A DNA stretch of 36,740 nt from Spirochaetaceae bacterium (lineage in GTDB: Bacteria > Spirochaetota > Spirochaetia > SZUA-6 > Bin103), in assembly GCA_028820215.1 (NCBI GenBank), contig JAPPKD010000093.1:1-36740 (forward strand), read 5' to 3'. Shown one piece after another: positions 16,235 through 24,130 of the stretch (position 1 is its first letter; every line of letters begins with the position of its first letter). The translations under genes were made by a program, and so were the position numbers. The notes under the pieces were generated by a model. The model had not been told where the DNA came from and ran no database searches. It saw only the letters and a list, made by a program, of their open reading frames with translations.

Positions 16235-17917
16235 TCAGAAGAAGTCCGACCAGCGCGGCATCTTGGCGATTTCGGCCATCAGCTCGTTGCCGCCGGCTTC
16301 CATCCAGCGGGAGACGTAGTCGTCCCACTCCGTGTCGATGTCGATCTCGCCCGTGACCGCCTTGGCGAAGAACTCGGCGGCCATGGTCTGCAGCGCCTCG
16401 CCGCGGCGTCCCGACACCTTGCGGAAGTCGGTCTCGTTGAAGATGTCGAAGTACTCGGTGGCGAACGTCTGTCCCTGCACGCGGTCGCCGAACAGGTGGT
16501 TGAGGATCCAGTCCGTCTGCTGCGGGGGATAGGTGAACGCAAATCTCTCCACCGGGTTGTAGTTCGGGTAGTTGGTGGGAAAGCCGCCGCGCGCGGCCGC
16601 GCCCTCGGGCCGCTGGTCGGGAGGGATCCTGCGCGTCTGCGACTTGTAGGGCTCGCCCGCCCACTCCCAGTGGACGCCTTCCTCACCGTGGTTGTACTCC
16701 CACTGGATCCACAGGTCGATGCCCTCGTTCGTGCCGTCGTTGAGCCGGTACTTGGTGTTGACGATCTCCATGATCCGAGCCGTCTTGGCGTCGTCGAGGT
16801 TCTTGTTCATGACCTGCACCTGCGGGCGCACGTAGGAGGTGCCGTACATGCCGGCGAACTGCTCGCCGCGTGGTCCGATCGGCGCGAACATCACCAGCTC
16901 GACGCCGTTGGCCACGTCCTCGTCGGAGATCAGGTTGTCGGGCGGCCGCGCCGGCACCCGGCCGACGTAGTTGTAGTTGGAGTTGTAGACTCCGAACGCG
17001 CCGGTCGCCGCCTTCTCCCAGCTTGCGCCGCGGTCGATGGTGAAGAACTCGCTGTCGATCAGCCCCATGTCCCACCAGCGCGCGACCAGCTCCGTGAATT
17101 CCCGGAAGCGCGGGCTGACGTGGGCGATGTACAGCTCGCCGTCCACGTAGTGGTTGCGGTCCAGGTTCATGGTCGGCACCCCCAGCGCGCCCTGGATCGC
17201 CCCCCACGGCCAGGAGTTGTAGGGCGAGGCGCCCTGCGTGTAGGCGCCGTACGGGATCGTGTCGTTCTTGCCGTTGCCGTCCGGATCGCCGTCGCGGTAG
17301 GCGACCAGCAGGTTCTCCAGCCAGTCCAGGGTCAGCGCGTCGTTCTCGTAGTAGTGGATGCCGCGGTTCAGGTAGACCTTGCTAGCATCGTAGTCGGGCA
17401 GTTCCACGCCCAGCGCGTCCAGCCAGTCCTTGCGGGTGAACAGGTGGAACACCGACGCCATCGAGCCCTCGGAGATGGCGCCCATCGCCATCTGCTCGCC
17501 TTCCATGTCCGTCGCCGCGTAGATCGTCCAGATCGCCGGATAGCGCTCGTCCATGGCGCGTGAGTAGTCGGGCGCGTGGGTGCGCAGCATCTCCTCCGGC
17601 AGGCTGCGGATCACCTGGTCCTCGTACAGCGTCAGGGTGTTCAGGCAGCACGGCGCGCCGGTGTCCGGGAACTCTCCTGCGGCCACGATGATGCGCTCGC
17701 GCTCGCCGTCGAAGCGGGCGGTGCCGTCCAGCGTGATGGTCACGTTGAACATCTGTTCGAGCTGGCCGATCCACCACGACTCGTCGGGCGAGTCGCCGAG
17801 CCAGGTGATCTCCAGGTGCGCGTCGGCGGCGGCCGCCTCCTCTTCGCCGGATGCCAGCAGTGCCGCGGGGACGGCCAACGCCAGCACCATCGCGATCGCT
17901 ATGGTTCTGTGTCGCAT
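16235..17917 (-). CDS. ABC transporter extracellular solute-binding protein, copy 2
   Basis: Protein of 560 residues, close paralogue of the 14323-16005 product. The signal peptide ends PAALLA before SGEEE. The calcium-loop-like DGDPDGNGKND is present. Differences from copy 1 are concentrated in the C-terminal half and around GAYTQGASPYNSWP, which could adjust ligand specificity. It is separated from the two permease genes by only 92 bp, so this copy is the one most likely transcribed with them from the promoter at 19917-19945. It is followed by a terminator hairpin. Expected location is the periplasm, delivering a carbohydrate to the LplB/LplC-like permeases. Confidence 0.88.
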   Translation of the reverse strand: MRHRTIAIAMVLALAVPAALLASGEEEAAAADAHLEITWLGDSPDESWWIGQLEQMFNVTITLDGTARFDGERERIIVAAGEFPDTGAPCCLNTLTLYEDQVIRSLPEEMLRTHAPDYSRAMDERYPAIWTIYAATDMEGEQMAMGAISEGSMASVFHLFTRKDWLDALGVELPDYDASKVYLNRGIHYYENDALTLDWLENLLVAYRDGDPDGNGKNDTIPYGAYTQGASPYNSWPWGAIQGALGVPTMNLDRNHYVDGELYIAHVSPRFREFTELVARWWDMGLIDSEFFTIDRGASWEKAATGAFGVYNSNYNYVGRVPARPPDNLISDEDVANGVELVMFAPIGPRGEQFAGMYGTSYVRPQVQVMNKNLDDAKTARIMEIVNTKYRLNDGTNEGIDLWIQWEYNHGEEGVHWEWAGEPYKSQTRRIPPDQRPEGAAARGGFPTNYPNYNPVERFAFTYPPQQTDWILNHLFGDRVQGQTFATEYFDIFNETDFRKVSGRRGEALQTMAAEFFAKAVTGEIDIDTEWDDYVSRWMEAGGNELMAEIAKMPRWSDFF

Positions 17918-18009
17918 CTGTGCTCCTCCTGTCGATGCGGATCTGCGCCGGCCAGCGCGACCGGCGTGTACCGTCGTTGCGTTCCGGCTCTCATGCTACC
18001 GGGAATCGC

Positions 18010-18948
18010 TCAGCCTTTCAGGGAGCCGATGAAGATGCCCTTGACCATGTGCCGCTGGATGAACGGGTAGAGCAGGATGATCGGGCCGATGGTCAGCACC
18101 GTGATCGCGGCGCGCACCGACGGCAGCGGCAGCAGGTCCACCTCCTCCTCGAACGTGGCCATCTCCAGGCGGACGGCGTTGATTTCCTGGAGCATGCGGC
18201 GCAGCAGGAACTGCAGCACGTGCTTGTCGCGGCTCTTGGTGAAGAGCATGGCATGGAACCATTCGTTCCAGTGCTGGACCGACGCCCACAGCACCACCAC
18301 GGCGATGACCGGCGCGGACAGCGGCACGACGATGCGGGCCAGCACCTGCAGGTAGTTGGCGCCGTCGATCAGGGCCGCCTCCTCGTACGCCAGGTCCAGG
18401 GTCATCAGGAAGTTGCGCATGATCACGATGTAGAAGCCGTTGGCCATCACCGGCAGCACCAGCGCCCAGCGCGTGTCCATCAGCCCCAGCTTGCGCACCA
18501 CCAGATAGAGCGGGATCAGCCCGCCGCCGAAGAACAGCGTGATCACGACGTACAGCGTCAGCACCGTCCGTCCCGGCAGGTCGCGCTTGGACAGCGGATA
18601 GGCCATCAGCAGGGTGCAGGCCAGGGTGAGCACGGTGCCGAGCACGACCCGCAGGATGGAGTTGAGGTAGCCGACGCGGACGTTGCCGTAGCTGGAGACC
18701 GAGTACTGGTAGGCGTAGGTCGACCAGTTGTCGTTCCAGAACTTGAAGCCCAGGTGCACCAGCTCCTCCGGGCCGGCGAAGGAGGTCAGGATCACCCGCC
18801 AGAAGGGGTAGACGATGGTGAAGCAGAACAGCAGCAGCACCGTCACGTTGAGGACGCTGAAGACCGACTCCCCGAGCGTGCGGCGCCGCAGCCAGGAGCC
18901 GCCGCGGCCGACGGCGGGCGCCCGCGGCGTCAGCTCACCAGATGCCAT
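18010..18948 (-). CDS. Carbohydrate ABC transporter permease (LplC/YtcP-like)
   Basis: Inner-membrane permease of 312 residues in the CUT1 (MalG-type) class. It has a cytosolic basic N-terminus, about six hydrophobic segments (for example VTVLLLFCFTIVYPFW, LTLYVVITLFFGGGLIPLYL and APVIAVVVLWA), and the coupling EAA loop EEAALIDGANYLQVLARIVV, which docks on the ATPase. It ends KGIFIGSLKG, the usual C-terminus of this subgroup. The start codon overlaps the end of the upstream permease gene by 14 bp, so the two subunits are probably made in equal amounts. An internal piece and the 3' end of this gene are duplicated as the remnant at 16100-16160. No ATP-binding subunit is encoded in the window. 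Confidence 0.93.
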   Translation of the reverse strand: MASGELTPRAPAVGRGGSWLRRRTLGESVFSVLNVTVLLLFCFTIVYPFWRVILTSFAGPEELVHLGFKFWNDNWSTYAYQYSVSSYGNVRVGYLNSILRVVLGTVLTLACTLLMAYPLSKRDLPGRTVLTLYVVITLFFGGGLIPLYLVVRKLGLMDTRWALVLPVMANGFYIVIMRNFLMTLDLAYEEAALIDGANYLQVLARIVVPLSAPVIAVVVLWASVQHWNEWFHAMLFTKSRDKHVLQFLLRRMLQEINAVRLEMATFEEEVDLLPLPSVRAAITVLTIGPIILLYPFIQRHMVKGIFIGSLKG

Positions 18949-19891
18949 ACTGGTTGTACCGCTTGATGACCAGGTTGGCGCCCACCAGGAGCGTCACGCC
19001 GATCACGTTCTTGAACAGGCCGACGGCCGTGCCGATGCCGAACTCGCCGCGCAGGATGCCGACCCGGTACTCGTAGGTGTCCAGTATGTCGGCCACCTCG
19101 TAGACCAGCGGGTGGTAGAGATTGAATATCTGGTCGAAGCCGGCGCTGAGCAGGCGGCCGATCTGCAGGATGAAGACCACGGTGATCACCGGCACCAGCG
19201 ACGGCACCGTGATGTGCCAGGCGACGCGCACGCGGCCGGCGCCGTCCAGGGCAGCCACCTCGTACAGCTCGGGATCGATGGTGGAAATCGCCGCGAAGTA
19301 GATGATGCTGCCCCAGCCGATCGCCTGCCAGATGTGGGTCATCACCAGCATCGCGCGGAAGAACTCCGGATCCGCCAGCAGGTCGGGCACCCGTTCGGCG
19401 CCGAGGACATGGGCGAAGAGGAAATACGGCACGCCGCGCTGAGGCGAGAGCAGCTCCTTGATGATGCCGGCCAGGACCACCCACGACATGAAGTGCGGCA
19501 GGTAGGAGATCGACTGGATGGTGCGCTTGAGGGACGGGGTGTGGATCTCGTTGATCAGGATCGCCAGCAGGATCGGCGCCGGGAAGGCGAAGATGATCTT
19601 GAGGACGCTGATGATGACGCTGTTGCGTACGATGCGCGGGAAGAACGGGTCGGTGAACAGGTCGCGGAAGTGCTGGAAGTTGTTCCAGGGGCTGCCCAGG
19701 ATCCCCAGGTTGTACTTGAAGTCCTTGAAGGCCAGCAGGATCCCGTAGATGGGGATGTAGTGGAAGACGAACAGCGCGGCGACCGGAATGACGCAGAACC
19801 CGTAGAGCATCAGGTAGCGGCGCGCCCTGCGGAGGCGCTCGCTGCGCAGCGCGCGGAGGGTCCTGCGGTCGAGGGTGCTGGCCGTGCTCAT
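18935..19891 (-). CDS. Carbohydrate ABC transporter permease (LplB-like)
   Basis: Inner-membrane permease of 318 residues, partner of the LplC-like protein. It begins with a basic cytosolic segment, followed by YGFCVIPVAALFVFHYIPIY as the first membrane span, and has about six spans in all. The EAA loop reads YEVAALDGAGRVRVAWHITV. It ends KRYNQYGIW, typical for the LplB subgroup. The ATG at 19891 is preferred to a GTG at 19948, because a good promoter (19917-19945) lies between them and would otherwise fall inside the coding region. No clear ribosome site precedes the ATG. This is the first gene of a minus-strand operon running permease, permease, binding protein. Confidence 0.92.
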   Translation of the reverse strand: MSTASTLDRRTLRALRSERLRRARRYLMLYGFCVIPVAALFVFHYIPIYGILLAFKDFKYNLGILGSPWNNFQHFRDLFTDPFFPRIVRNSVIISVLKIIFAFPAPILLAILINEIHTPSLKRTIQSISYLPHFMSWVVLAGIIKELLSPQRGVPYFLFAHVLGAERVPDLLADPEFFRAMLVMTHIWQAIGWGSIIYFAAISTIDPELYEVAALDGAGRVRVAWHITVPSLVPVITVVFILQIGRLLSAGFDQIFNLYHPLVYEVADILDTYEYRVGILRGEFGIGTAVGLFKNVIGVTLLVGANLVIKRYNQYGIW

Positions 19892-19916
19892 GAAGGGAGG
19901 GGAGGGCGGATCACCC

Positions 19917-19945
19917 TTTCTACGGCCGGGAGCGCACGCTGTCAA
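19917..19945 (-). promoter_or_regulatory. Sigma70-like promoter for the ABC transporter operon
   Basis: On the minus strand, a perfect TTGACA (19940-19945) is followed after 17 bases by TAGAAA (19917-19922), matching four of six positions of the -10 consensus. Transcription would begin near 19910, giving a leader of about 20 bases before the ATG at 19891. Confidence 0.65.
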
Positions 19946-19995
19946 CACGGGCGGGTCCTGGCATGCGTGTCCGCGGTCGGGTACGGTTGCCCGCG

Positions 19996-20643
19996 ATGAC
20001 GGAATCGGAGTGGTGGCGGCTGGTGCCTGACGAGTGGCGCGAACGCCCCGAGTTCGACTGGGTCGCCGACGATCCGGCGCTGCCGCGCGTGCTGCTGCTG
20101 GGCGACTCGATCTCGATGTCCTACACGGCGCCGGTGCGCCGGCTGCTGGCAGGCGAGGCCTGCGTGCATCGCGCGCCGGCCAACTGCCGGTCGACCCGCA
20201 GCAGCCTGGCCGAGCTGGAGCGCTGGCTCGACGACGGCCGGTGGCGGGTCATCCACTGCAACTGGGGCATCCACGACATCACCCAGGTGCAGGCGGCGGG
20301 CATCCAGCAGGTCGGGGTCCAGGAGTACGAGCACAACCTGGAGACGCTGTTCGACCGGCTGGCGGCGACCGGCGCGGCGCTGATCTGGGCGACCACGACG
20401 CCGGTTCAGGAGGGCACGCCGTCGCGATCGCCCGCCGACGTGGTCCGCTACAACCGGGCCGCCGCCCGCATCGTCGCGGCGCGCGGGATCGGCGTCGACG
20501 ATCTCTACGCGCTGGCGCTGCCGCGCATGACCGAGCTGCAGCCGCCGCGCAACGTCCACTTCACCGAGGCCGGAGCCGAAGTGCTGGCTGCGCAGGTCGC
20601 CGACTCGATACGGGACGCGCTGCAGGCGGCGTACGCGAATTAA
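19996..20643 (+). CDS. SGNH/GDSL-family hydrolase
   Basis: Protein of 215 residues with the SGNH esterase pattern. Block I is LLLGDSISMSY, with S38 as the predicted nucleophile. The block III Asn is in CNWGIHDI, and the block V His is in NVHFTEAG. The Asp usually found three residues before this His is not obvious (PPRNVHF), so the catalytic dyad may differ. There is no signal peptide, which suggests cytoplasmic action. Such enzymes often remove acetyl or other acyl groups from sugars, which would fit a glycan-degradation locus. The start is the ATG at 19996; an upstream in-frame ATG at 19963 would add 11 basic residues. It is followed after 11 bases by the sugar isomerase gene, so the two are probably co-transcribed. 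Confidence 0.85.
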   Translation: MTESEWWRLVPDEWRERPEFDWVADDPALPRVLLLGDSISMSYTAPVRRLLAGEACVHRAPANCRSTRSSLAELERWLDDGRWRVIHCNWGIHDITQVQAAGIQQVGVQEYEHNLETLFDRLAATGAALIWATTTPVQEGTPSRSPADVVRYNRAAARIVAARGIGVDDLYALALPRMTELQPPRNVHFTEAGAEVLAAQVADSIRDALQAAYAN

Positions 20644-20654
20644 GGAGAAACGAC

Positions 20655-21425
20655 GTGAGTGACCTCAGAATCGGAGCACAGCTCTATACGGTGCGTGGCC
20701 ATACCGACACCGCCGCCGACGTGGCGGAGACGTTCGCCAAGGTGCGCGCCGCCGGGTACACCGGCGTGCAGGTGTCAGCCTTCGGTCCGGTCGATCCGGC
20801 CGACGTGGCGCGCCTGGCAGGCGATCACGGGCTGGAGATCGCGGCGACGCACTTCGGGTGGGACGAGTTCCTTACCGATCTGGACCGCATGATCGACGTC
20901 CACCGGAGCTGGGGGTGCCGGCACGCGGCCATCGGCGGGTTGCCGGAGGAGTACCGCGAAGAAGGCGGGATCGAGCGCTTCGCCGCGGAGCTGGGCCCGG
21001 TCGCCGAGCGGCTGGCCGCGGCCGGCATCGACTTCTCCTACCACAACCACAACCACGAACTGGTGCGCGCAGGTGGCCGCACGTGGCTGGCCGAGCTGTA
21101 CGACGGGGTGCCGGCGGAGGCGCTGAAGGCGGAGCTGGACGTCTACTGGCTGGTGGCCGGCGGCGCCGACCCCGTGCAGTGGATTGAGGATCTGAGCGGC
21201 CGGCAGACCATCGTCCACTTCAAGGACATGGCGGTGACGCCGGACCGCACGCAGCGCTTCGCGGAGGTCGGCGAGGGCAACCTCAACTGGCCGAAGATCG
21301 TGGCCGCGTGCCGGGCAGCGGAAATCGAGTGGGCGTTCGTGGAGCAGGACGACTGCTACGGACAGGACCCGTTCGCGTGCCTGGCGACGAGCTACCGCAA
21401 CCTGCGCGCCCTGGGGCTTACCTGA
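20655..21425 (+). CDS. Sugar phosphate isomerase/epimerase (xylose-isomerase-like TIM barrel)
   Basis: Protein of 256 residues of the AP-endonuclease-2/xylose-isomerase-like barrel family, which isomerises or epimerises sugars with a divalent metal. Landmarks are GAQLYTVR near the start, FSYHNHNHEL in the middle (metal/substrate His cluster), ELDVYWLVAGG, IVHFKDM and EVGEGNLNW. The GTG at 20655 is the start: AAGGAG lies 7 bases upstream and overlaps the stop of the previous gene. It is cytoplasmic. The context suggests it interconverts a monosaccharide released from the imported glycan. It ends 13 bp before the convergent thiamine-diphosphate enzyme gene. Confidence 0.9.
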   Translation: MSDLRIGAQLYTVRGHTDTAADVAETFAKVRAAGYTGVQVSAFGPVDPADVARLAGDHGLEIAATHFGWDEFLTDLDRMIDVHRSWGCRHAAIGGLPEEYREEGGIERFAAELGPVAERLAAAGIDFSYHNHNHELVRAGGRTWLAELYDGVPAEALKAELDVYWLVAGGADPVQWIEDLSGRQTIVHFKDMAVTPDRTQRFAEVGEGNLNWPKIVAACRAAEIEWAFVEQDDCYGQDPFACLATSYRNLRALGLT

Positions 21426-21438
21426 CGTTGGGGCCGCG

Positions 21439-23082
21439 CTACTTCCGGTAGTAGCGCGCCACCGTCTCCTCGACCTTGGTCTTGGCCTCGATCAGCGCCG
21501 GGCGGCCGGTCCGGTTGACCTCGGCGGCGCGCCTGATCGCCGGGCCGAGTTGATCCGGGGTCGTGACCACCTCCGCGTGGGCGCCCAGACCCTCGGCGAT
21601 CTTGGCGTAGTCACCGCCCAGGGCGTTGGTGCCGTAATGCTCGCTGGTGTAGGGCATGTAGCTGTCGTAGTGGGTCATGACGCCGTTGTTGAGCACGACG
21701 GTCATGATGCCGATGCCGTTTCTCGTCGCGGTCTCGATGTCCAGGCCGGCCATCCCGAAGGCGGCGTCGCCCATCACGTTGACGACCTGCCGCTCGGGTG
21801 CCGCCAGCTTGGCGCCGAGCGCCAGGCCGAGGCCGTAACCGAGCTGCGTGGACTTGCCCCAGCCGATGTAGGAGTGGGGCGTGTCGGCCGGCCAGAACGG
21901 CACGAACTGCTCGCGCGGATAGCCGGAGTCGTGGGTGACGATGGCGTTGCGAGGGTCGATGGCGCGGGTGAGCTCGGTGAGCACGCGGTAAGGGCTGATC
22001 GGCACCTCGTCCGAGTGCAGGTACGGCGTCCACTCCTTCATGAACTCCGCTCTGCACGAGGCCACCTCATCGGCCACGCCTTCCCGGCCGGTGGGACCGT
22101 CCGGGCCCGCCTGGCGGCGCACCTCCTCGATCAACTGCCGCAGCACCAGCCGGGCGTCGCCGATCGCGCCGTAGTCGATGGCGTGCTCCTTGTTCAGGTC
22201 CTCGATGGCGTTGGTCACCTGGGCGAGGGGAACCCCGGACGGCAGCGGTGCGTTGAACGTCGTGGTGGTGAATCCCGCGCCGACGCCTAGCACGAAATCG
22301 GCCTGCTTCAGGAAGCGGTGGGCCATCAGCGTGGCGGAGTTGGCGCCGGTGCCCAGCGAGAGTGGGTGGCTCTCAGGAAAGGCGCTCTTGCCGGCCAGCG
22401 TGGTCAGCACCGGGACGCGGGCCAGCTCCGCGAAGTCGATCAGCTCCCGGTACGCCTCCGCGTAGTGGACGCCCTGGCCGACGTACAGGACCGGCGCCTG
22501 CGCCTTGAGCAAGGCCTTCACCAGGTCGCGCACGTCGTCCGGGTCGGCGGTGGAGCGGTTCACCTTGACCGGCCGGTAGTCCAGGTCGTCGCCATACTCG
22601 GCGGTGCCCAGGTCGGAGGGGATCTCGACCAGGACCGGCGCCGGCCGGCCGTGCTTGAGCCGGGTGAACGCGGTGCGGAAGTGGCCGGGGACCTGGGCGG
22701 GATCGGCCAGGTAGCCGCACCACTTGGTGATGCCGCCGTAGTTGCTCACCGCGTCGAAGCCGGGATGGGCGCCGAACCGGTCCCGCTCGGCTCCGCCGGG
22801 GAGCACCAGGAACGGCACGTTGTCCGCGTAACCCTGCGCCACGCCGCCGAAGGCGTTCTCGGCGCCGGGGCCGCGCTGCATGGTGAACACGCCGATGCGG
22901 CGGCCGTTCATGACGCGGCTGTAGCCGTCGGCCATGTTCACGCCCGCCCGCTCCTGGCGCGTGATGATCGGCCGGATGCCTTCCCTGCCGGCAGCCTCGA
23001 TCAGGTTCTGCATCGGAAAGGCGGCCATCCACTCCACGCCCTCGGCCTTGAGGATCTTCGCTATCGCGGCATCACAGTCCAT
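21439..23082 (-). CDS. Thiamine-diphosphate-dependent enzyme (acetolactate synthase-like)
   Basis: Protein of 547 residues with the three-domain layout of the acetolactate synthase/benzoylformate decarboxylase family. The N-terminal PYR domain has the catalytic Glu in ITRQERAGVNMADGY. The central domain contains PVLYVGQGVHYAEA. The C-terminal PP domain has GDAAFGMAGLDIETA followed by VVLNN, the ThDP/Mg2+ motif. The reaction is probably C-C bond cleavage or formation on a 2-oxo acid; acetolactate synthesis is only one possibility because there is no small regulatory subunit gene nearby. The start is the ATG at 23082, with no strong ribosome site. It is divergent from the kinase gene with about 94 bp between them. 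The 2-oxo acids made by the dehydratases in this window are plausible, unproven substrates. Confidence 0.88.
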   Translation of the reverse strand: MDCDAAIAKILKAEGVEWMAAFPMQNLIEAAGREGIRPIITRQERAGVNMADGYSRVMNGRRIGVFTMQRGPGAENAFGGVAQGYADNVPFLVLPGGAERDRFGAHPGFDAVSNYGGITKWCGYLADPAQVPGHFRTAFTRLKHGRPAPVLVEIPSDLGTAEYGDDLDYRPVKVNRSTADPDDVRDLVKALLKAQAPVLYVGQGVHYAEAYRELIDFAELARVPVLTTLAGKSAFPESHPLSLGTGANSATLMAHRFLKQADFVLGVGAGFTTTTFNAPLPSGVPLAQVTNAIEDLNKEHAIDYGAIGDARLVLRQLIEEVRRQAGPDGPTGREGVADEVASCRAEFMKEWTPYLHSDEVPISPYRVLTELTRAIDPRNAIVTHDSGYPREQFVPFWPADTPHSYIGWGKSTQLGYGLGLALGAKLAAPERQVVNVMGDAAFGMAGLDIETATRNGIGIMTVVLNNGVMTHYDSYMPYTSEHYGTNALGGDYAKIAEGLGAHAEVVTTPDQLGPAIRRAAEVNRTGRPALIEAKTKVEETVARYYRK

Positions 23083-23176
23083 GCGCGCATGCTACAGGGT
23101 CAGCCGGCCGCTGTCCGTCGCTGGCGTCAAGCGGCGTCCGCTCGTGCAGGGCGGGACTCAGGTACATTGGGGACAC

Positions 23177-24130
23177 ATGACCAGCGGCGCGCAGCCGACG
23201 GCGGCGTGGGAGCCGGCGGTGGTGGTGATCGGCAGCTACCTGGTGGCGCTGGTGATCGAGGTGGAGCGCTTTCCCGCCGTCGGCGAGACCGTGAACGGCG
23301 GCGGCTACTTCGAGACCCATGGCGGCAAGGGCTCCAACATGGCGGTGCAGGCCGCCCGCCTGGGCGCACGCTGCGTATTCGTGGGCCGGGTCGGCGACGA
23401 CGCACGCGGGCAGGCGTTCCGCGCCATGCTGATCGGCGAGGGTGTGCGCACCGATCATCTGCACCTGCAGGAGGAGATCGCCACCGGGGTGGGCTTCGTG
23501 CTGCTCGGCCCCGGCGGTCAGAACATGATCGCCATCGACCGCGGCGCCAACGCGCGGTTCTCGACCACGGACGTGGACCGCGCATCGGGCGCGATGCGGC
23601 CCCCGGCAACGGTGCTCAGCCAGCTCGAGATCCCACTGGCCACCGCCATGCGCGGCATGCGGCGCGGTCGTGAGGCGGGCTGCACCACCATCCTCAATCC
23701 GGCGCCGGCCCAGGATCTTTCGGCCCACGATCTGTCGAGCGTGTCGGTGATTACCCCGAACGAGACCGAGGCGCGCGCATGCCTGGGCCTGGGAGCGGGC
23801 GAGCGCGCCGACGAGGAAGCGCTGGGCCGCCGCCTGCTGGAACGCGGCTGCGGGGCCGCGCTGCTCACCCTCGGCGAGCGCGGCTGCCTGTGCGTCACCG
23901 CCGACGGCAGTGAGCACATCCCCGGCTTCGCGATCCCGGAGGTGGTCGACACCACCGGCGCCGGCGACGCCTTCAACGCTGCGTTCGCGGTCGCTCTGGC
24001 CGAGGGACGCGCGCTGCGGGAGGCGGCCCGTTTCGCCAACGCCGCCGCGGCGCTGTGCTGCACGACGCTCGCCACCTTGCCCTCCTACCGTCGCCGCGCG
24101 GAGGTGGATGCCTTCATCGAGGAACAGTGA
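23177..24130 (+). CDS. PfkB-family carbohydrate kinase (ribokinase-like)
   Basis: Protein of 317 residues of the ribokinase/PfkB family. It shows the N-terminal glycine motif GGKGSNMAVQAARLGA, the TGVGFVLL and GGQNMIAIDRGAN stretches of ribokinase, NPAPAQDL, ITPNETEA, and the signature DTTGAGDAFNAAFA with the catalytic Asp in GAGD. It phosphorylates a sugar or sugar acid using ATP in the cytoplasm; ribose and 2-keto-3-deoxygluconate are both possible, with motif order closer to ribokinase. The start is the ATG at 23177, chosen because family similarity begins about 15 residues later; a weak GGGG lies upstream. Its last 17 bases overlap the convergent BNR gene. Confidence 0.92.
   Translation: MTSGAQPTAAWEPAVVVIGSYLVALVIEVERFPAVGETVNGGGYFETHGGKGSNMAVQAARLGARCVFVGRVGDDARGQAFRAMLIGEGVRTDHLHLQEEIATGVGFVLLGPGGQNMIAIDRGANARFSTTDVDRASGAMRPPATVLSQLEIPLATAMRGMRRGREAGCTTILNPAPAQDLSAHDLSSVSVITPNETEARACLGLGAGERADEEALGRRLLERGCGAALLTLGERGCLCVTADGSEHIPGFAIPEVVDTTGAGDAFNAAFAVALAEGRALREAARFANAAAALCCTTLATLPSYRRRAEVDAFIEEQ

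Noticed and set aside
14584..17563. Two long plus-strand frames (14584-15648 and 16496-17563) opposite the binding-protein genes
   Set aside because: Both are mirror images of real minus-strand genes with Val/Arg-rich composition; their mutual similarity only reflects the duplication.
19892..19948. GTG start at 19948 for the LplB-like permease
   Set aside because: It would place a TTGACA/TAGAAA promoter inside the coding region and add a Pro/Gly-rich extension not expected in this family.
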